Assembly (NCBI GenBank): GCA_905233245.1
Contig: CAJODK010000023.1
Coordinates: 1-40,296, forward strand
Origin: an uncultured Prevotella sp.
Lineage (GTDB): Bacteria; Bacteroidota; Bacteroidia; Bacteroidales; Bacteroidaceae
Reading direction: 5' to 3'
Length of the DNA stretch: 40,296 nt
Under the pieces are notes generated by a model. The model saw nothing but the letters and a program-made list of their open reading frames with translations. It did no database searches and was not told the DNA's origin. How positions within the stretch are numbered: the stretch's first letter is position 1; the number at the start of each line of letters is the position of its first letter. Positions 38,689-40,296 of the stretch are shown here, one piece after another. The position numbers were made by a program, and so were the translations under genes.

Positions 38689-38850
38689 TCATTGCCCCTC
38701 GTCCTCGAAGTCAACATTGAGTGACTCTGCTCCTGACTGACTTCCACTCTGATTGGGATCCACCTCCACAGACTGTGCCTGCAGAATTGTGGTCTTCAGT
38801 AATAGCTGGACGCTCATTATATTTGGCTGTACATATATGTTCTTTTTCAT
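38689..38850 (-). CDS. Small protein (53 aa) behind the surface protein
   Basis: ATG at 38850 to TGA 38689-38691 reads MKKNIYVQPNIMSVQLLLKT then TILQAQSVEVDPNQSGSQSG and AESLNVDFEDEGQ. A clear SD (AAAGGAGG) lies 8 nt before the ATG and the gene starts 14 nt after the surface-protein stop. It resembles the very common but uncharacterised Prevotella/Bacteroides small proteins of the form MKKxYxxPxxxxxxL...GS...DFxDE, often next to secreted proteins. It has no clear signal peptide. Function unknown. Confidence 0.75.
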   Translation of the reverse strand: MKKNIYVQPNIMSVQLLLKTTILQAQSVEVDPNQSGSQSGAESLNVDFEDEGQ

Positions 38851-38864
38851 ATCTGCTCCTCCTT

Positions 38865-40296
38865 TTACTTTACAACTGCCACTTTCTTACCCTCTATGAT
38901 ATATACACCCTTCTCCTTAGGCTGGCCATTGAGTTTACAGCCACCGACGGTATAATAACTATGGGTCGAGGAGTTAGCTCTGCGAACTGACATCAGTCCT
39001 GTTGCCTCATCATCCCAGTCCACTTCTATGCTCTGAGTACCAGAGCTGAGTACTGTTGTGGCTATCTGTAGGTATGCTCTGTTGGCTGGCATTTTCTCCT
39101 CAGGGTCGCTGCTAGCCTCTATTTTGATAAACTTGCCGCCCTTCATCATAAAGTTGGTGTAGTCGCTCGATATTGCATCCACGTGAGTCGCCTCCACGAC
39201 AGCCACGAGGGCATTGTCCGTTATGGCCATAGCATCGTCATTCGTTCCCGTAAGCGTATATGTCTCGCCTGGTGTACCTCTCAGCAGCACGCCCGTATTG
39301 GCAGGCACAGCTCCATTGATGTTCACTACGCTGATGGTGCTCTTCCCTACATCGTACGTCTTGCAATAGTGCGCAGTCAGGCCTTCAGGCAGGGCAAACT
39401 TCGCCTTCGCGCTGAAGGTTCCGATGCCTGAAGATGGAACTGTGTACGCTTTCGTAGCAAACAGCTTCAGCATCGGCAGGTTGTTTACAGGGTCCTGCAC
39501 CCAAACTTCCTCTGCGCGGCCAGCTTGCAGAGCTGTTGCAGTTGTACCGTCAGCAAGTTCTGCAGCAGTTGCTTTTGTGCCTTGGGCAACTCCAAAGTCC
39601 CGATAGTAGTAGCAATTGGTATAAGTTCCTGTAGATTGGTCTTCTTTTGCAAACCTGTCAAAAGTGAAGAACGTTGTGAGCCAACTATTATATTTGTTGG
39701 TGTCGCTGCCCTCATCCAGTATGACTAGACAATTGGTGAGAGCGGAAGTTCCTGAGTAATGATAACCGATAAATCCGCTATGAGACTGTTTGCTAGTTGA
39801 TTGAATAAGACCCGTAAAAATACAATCTGTTATGTTAATCGAGGTTCCATACATAAAGGCCACAAAGCCTGTGAACGTATCTGCAATATTGTTTGACGAT
39901 GCGATATTCACATCGCTCCAGCAATTCTCTATGGTGTTTGTTCCGTATGCCCAGCCAACTAATCCGGAAGCTCCGATTTTATCTGCTGTTATACTGCCGG
40001 CTGTGCGTAGATTGCGGATAGTTGCGCCCTCAATATCTCTAAAAGGAGCTGCGCCCAAATAACTTTGACCGCTCTCTATACTCATACTCGATGTGTTATA
40101 ATTGAAGGTCAACGTATGACCCTGTCCGTCAAATATTCCGCTATATCTTGTGGCGTAAGAGCCAATCTTAGTCTGGTCATCGCCAAGGTCGATGTCAGCC
40201 GTCATCTTGGCATTGGCAGTTGGAGTAGTCTGTACCAATGTGGCAAACTCCTTCCAGTCCTGCGCTGTGCCAAGTAAATAGTAACCCTCGCCGTCC
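38865..40296 (-). CDS. Secreted/surface protein with GLUG-type repeats, C-terminal part (partial)
   Basis: The frame is open to the right edge, so the N-terminus is missing; at least 477 residues are seen. It begins GEGYYLLGTAQDWKEFATLV and MTADIDLGD, the usual lead-in to GLUG domains. GLUG-like units follow: GASGLVGWAYGTNTIENCWS and TFTGFVAFMYGTSINITDCI. A beta-rich region (TGVLLRGTPGETYTLTG) comes next, and the end TVGGCKLNGQPKEKGVYIIE then GKKVAVVK has the KG(V/I)Y-I-x-x-G-x-K-V-x-x-K form of Bacteroidetes C-terminal sorting/anchoring tails. Likely exported, with an adhesive or structural role. A terminator and a 53-aa ORF follow. Confidence 0.8.
   Translation of the reverse strand, partial: DGEGYYLLGTAQDWKEFATLVQTTPTANAKMTADIDLGDDQTKIGSYATRYSGIFDGQGHTLTFNYNTSSMSIESGQSYLGAAPFRDIEGATIRNLRTAGSITADKIGASGLVGWAYGTNTIENCWSDVNIASSNNIADTFTGFVAFMYGTSINITDCIFTGLIQSTSKQSHSGFIGYHYSGTSALTNCLVILDEGSDTNKYNSWLTTFFTFDRFAKEDQSTGTYTNCYYYRDFGVAQGTKATAAELADGTTATALQAGRAEEVWVQDPVNNLPMLKLFATKAYTVPSSGIGTFSAKAKFALPEGLTAHYCKTYDVGKSTISVVNINGAVPANTGVLLRGTPGETYTLTGTNDDAMAITDNALVAVVEATHVDAISSDYTNFMMKGGKFIKIEASSDPEEKMPANRAYLQIATTVLSSGTQSIEVDWDDEATGLMSVRRANSSTHSYYTVGGCKLNGQPKEKGVYIIEGKKVAVVK

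Overview
The window reads as chromosome of a Bacteroidales bacterium, most likely Prevotellaceae (Prevotella/Segatella type). The signs are: promoters almost all of the Bacteroidetes form (TTTG, 19-20 nt, TAnnTTTG); few Shine-Dalgarno sites; a Bacteroidetes HU-related protein, DUF4468 protein and Porin_10-like protein; a GLUG-repeat surface protein with a KG(V/I)Y-type tail; and an RseC-rnfBCDGEA operon. Species cannot be fixed from sequence alone.

Layout. 1-540: end of an HU-like gene and a broken small ORF. 555-11193 (minus): an AT-richer defence island. In transcription order it holds a DNA cytosine methyltransferase, a McrB-like AAA+ protein, a LlaJI/McrC-like nuclease, a lipoprotein with its own promoter, a GHKL (MutL/MORC-like) ATPase, two unknown proteins and a Vsr-type endonuclease. 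Directly upstream of the methyltransferase lies about 750 nt without ORFs. It has a minus-strand promoter, many strong helices, and an intrinsic terminator whose U-run touches the methyltransferase ATG. I take it as a large structured RNA or regulatory leader, and it is the most unusual object here.

12000-14300: toxin-antitoxin debris (PIN pair, orphan HTH, MNT antitoxin plus a small ORF) set among dispersed repeats, one of which contains a promoter and a symmetric two-arm structured RNA candidate. 14568-16633: a GC-richer FMN/Fe-S membrane protein overlapping azlC-azlD. 16689-18556: tRNA-Arg, rpmA, rplU and a WecG-type glycosyltransferase. 18790-26442: NDH-2, queC, a putative outer-membrane porin, small membrane proteins, a DUF4468 protein, an RluA-type pseudouridine synthase and pyruvate kinase. 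26603-32010: rseC and the Rnf operon, whose RnfB lacks its ferredoxin domains and shares a C-terminal tail with RnfC. 32092-38147: MltF-like lytic transglycosylase, two exported TPR proteins and gyrA. 38150-40296: a repeat-rich gap, a 53-aa ORF and the end of a surface protein.

The methyltransferase would protect host DNA while the McrB/LlaJI pair forms an NTP-driven nuclease. Vsr would repair deamination at methylated sites. The GHKL ATPase and its two partners form a second module of unknown mechanism. The Rnf complex couples ferredoxin/NADH redox to ion transport, alongside NDH-2. Short 7-8 nt tandem repeats recur across the window, several immediately before start codons and some inside coding sequence.
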